A stretch of 64,000 nt of DNA from Acidobacteriaceae bacterium (lineage in GTDB: Bacteria > Acidobacteriota > Terriglobia > Terriglobales > Acidobacteriaceae). The notes beneath the pieces are model-generated. The model was not told the origin of the DNA. It saw nothing but the letters and a program-made list of their open reading frames with translations, and did not search any database. The stretch covers positions 20,375-84,374 of the forward strand of contig JARLFX010000228.1 of NCBI GenBank assembly GCA_031296355.1. The letters are read 5' to 3'. The position numbers were made by a program, and so were the translations under genes. Positions 62,483 through 64,000 of this stretch are shown here, piece after piece; the first letter of the stretch is position 1; each line of letters opens with the position of its first letter.

Positions 62483-64000
62483 GTGTTCGAGTCAAAGTTT
62501 GAAGAGAATCTCTACAACGAGCGTCTTGAGACGCTCAAGAAGATCGCCGGCCTCGGCCAGCCCGCGTACCCCAACAGCTACCCCTGCACGCACACCATCC
62601 CCGACATTCGCGCGCAGTACGACAGCAAAACCGCCGAAGAGCTGGAAGCCAGCCACATCGATGTCAGCATCGCTGGCCGTCTCATGGCCATCCGCGCCCA
62701 GGGCAAAGCTGGCTTCGCCCAGCTCCAGCAGAATGGCGCACGCCTCCAGCTCTACGTCCGCAAAGACGCCGTAGGCGACGATGGCTTCGCCCTCTACAAG
62801 CTCCTCGACCTCGGCGACCACATCGGCGTCCAGGGCTACCTCTTCCGCACGCGGACGAACGAGCTCACCGTCCACGTCACCAAAATCACCTTCCTCACCA
62901 AAGCCCTCTTCGCCCTGCCAGACAAGTACCACGGCCTGGCAGACGTCGAGCTGCGCTACCGCCAGCGCTACGTCGATCTCTTCATGAACACCGGCGTCGC
63001 CATCAAGAATGAAGATGGCAGTGAGCAGGCCTCACCCAACGTCCGCGAAGTCTTTGTCAAGCGCGCCAAGGTAGTCCGCGCCCTGCGCAACTTCTTCGAT
63101 ACCCGCGGCTACATCGAAGTCGAAACCCCCATGATGCACTCCATCGCCGGCGGCGCCACCGCCCGCCCGTTCCTGACGCATCACAACGCGCTCGATATTC
63201 CCCTCTTCCTCCGCATCGCGCCCGAGCTTTACCTCAAGCGCCTCGTCGTCGGCGGCATGGACCGTGTCTACGAGATCAATCGCAACTTCCGCAACGAAGG
63301 CGTCAGCACCCAGCACAACCCTGAATTCACCATGCTGGAGTTCTACCAGGCCTACGCCAACTACCACGACCTCATGGACCTCACCGAAGAGCTCGTCAAG
63401 CACGTCGCCATGGAAGTGAACGGTACGACCCTCACCGAATTCAACGGCGAGCAGATCGACCTCGGCAAGTGGACGAAGCTCACCATGCGCGAAGCGATCA
63501 TCAAATTCTGGCCAAATAATATCTATGATTCACCGACATTAGAAATATTTAATAATCCAGATGCTTTCGCCAATTTCGCAATGTCAGCTATCGGTAAATT
63601 GGAAAAGAACGATAAAGCGATTGCGTATCCGATCAATTATCTTGTTGAAGAAAAATATCGAACACTTTACAAAGCACTCGTTGAAACAAGAGACAACATA
63701 TTAAGTCAGAAACTCGCATTGTCAGTGGAAGATTATTCTCAACAGGTTCGCGGCATTCTAGGCCGAGGCATTGCAGCTGTTTTTGAGGCCGTCGCCGAAG
63801 AGCATCTCATCCAGCCCACCATCATCTACGACTTCCCTCTCGCCGTCTCGCCTCTCTCCAAGATCAAGCCCGACGAGCCCGAATGGGTCGAGCGTTTCGA
63901 GTTCTACATCGGCGGCTTTGAAGTGGGCAACGCCTTCAGCGAGCTGAACGACCCCGAAGACCAGCGCCGCCGCTTCGAAGACCAGATGCGCCAGAAGGCC
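62483..64000 (+). CDS. lysS: Lysyl-tRNA synthetase (class II), 3' end beyond window
   Basis: 506 codons are present without a stop. GTG 62483 follows AGAGGATC. The N-terminal OB-fold (about 55-155) has [24 protein letters not shown]; motif 1 and motif 2 are in [27 protein letters not shown] and [64 protein letters not shown] is the late catalytic block. Between [10 protein letters not shown] and [25 protein letters not shown] (residues about 341-430) lies an AT-rich in-frame segment unlike the rest of the gene (63503-63785), longer than the linker I expect there. Motif 3 would lie past the window. Confidence 0.95.
   Translation, partial: MFESKFEENLYNERLETLKKIAGLGQPAYPNSYPCTHTIPDIRAQYDSKTAEELEASHIDVSIAGRLMAIRAQGKAGFAQLQQNGARLQLYVRKDAVGDDGFALYKLLDLGDHIGVQGYLFRTRTNELTVHVTKITFLTKALFALPDKYHGLADVELRYRQRYVDLFMNTGVAIKNEDGSEQASPNVREVFVKRAKVVRALRNFFDTRGYIEVETPMMHSIAGGATARPFLTHHNALDIPLFLRIAPELYLKRLVVGGMDRVYEINRNFRNEGVSTQHNPEFTMLEFYQAYANYHDLMDLTEELVKHVAMEVNGTTLTEFNGEQIDLGKWTKLTMREAIIKFWPNNIYDSPTLEIFNNPDAFANFAMSAIGKLEKNDKAIAYPINYLVEEKYRTLYKALVETRDNILSQKLALSVEDYSQQVRGILGRGIAAVFEAVAEEHLIQPTIIYDFPLAVSPLSKIKPDEPEWVERFEFYIGGFEVGNAFSELNDPEDQRRRFEDQMRQKA

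Overview
The window looks like chromosomal DNA of an acidobacterium, most likely from the Terriglobia (Acidobacteriaceae-like). This is inferred from three things: GC-rich coding DNA; two tandem secreted S53/Ig-repeat proteins with an acidobacterial-style C-terminus; and dispersed copies of the short repeat TCATTCTGAGCG-AGCGAAGAATC. No insertion sequence, phage, CRISPR array or rRNA operon is visible. Most of the window is housekeeping sequence with a few anomalous patches.

Layout. Positions 1-6752 hold dienelactone hydrolase, dnaE, accA, a CPBP protease and a 59-residue zinc-ribbon protein, closed by a strong terminator. glmU (minus) diverges from a beta-oxidation operon at 8351-13948 (HAD/ECH fusion, thiolase, acyl-CoA dehydrogenase), whose promoter carries a palindromic operator. 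Positions 14102-21483 hold two large exported S53 (sedolisin/kumamolisin-like) paralogues. The first has lost the catalytic serine; the second is intact. Next come a 75-residue protein, ribBA with a degenerate GTP cyclohydrolase II half, a HAD hydrolase, an aminotransferase, an MBL hydrolase, a lipoprotein, secG, tRNA-Leu(GAG), a membrane protein, a second HAD, a Ser/Thr kinase with a TPR sensor half, poxB and tRNA-Ser(GGA).

Positions 34154-41325 (minus) are an envelope or polysaccharide cluster: a broken glycosyltransferase beside the tRNA, a flippase, GT9, a bifunctional nuclease, miaB, GT2 and an LpxH-like phosphoesterase. Then follow a thioesterase, pdxS, pdxT, an oxidase subunit III-like protein, a ThiS-like carrier and an unknown gene.

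Positions 45888-60402 are a complex I operon in the order nuoA-C-D-(two unknown ORFs)-E-F-G-H-J-(52-residue membrane ORF)-K-L-M-N-(membrane ORF). It lacks nuoB and nuoI. It converges on an F0 cluster (atpZ-atpI-atpB-atpE, minus) across a near-perfect hairpin with 27-bp arms. lysS begins at 62483 and runs off the window; it contains an in-frame AT-rich block of about 280 bp that is compositionally foreign to the gene.

The genes cover replication, fatty-acid synthesis and degradation, cofactor synthesis (B2, B6), envelope building and respiration/ATP synthesis. The observations most worth following are the lysS block, the incomplete nuo operon with extra small ORFs, the dead/active S53 pair with its shared C-terminal module, and the operator in the fad promoter.
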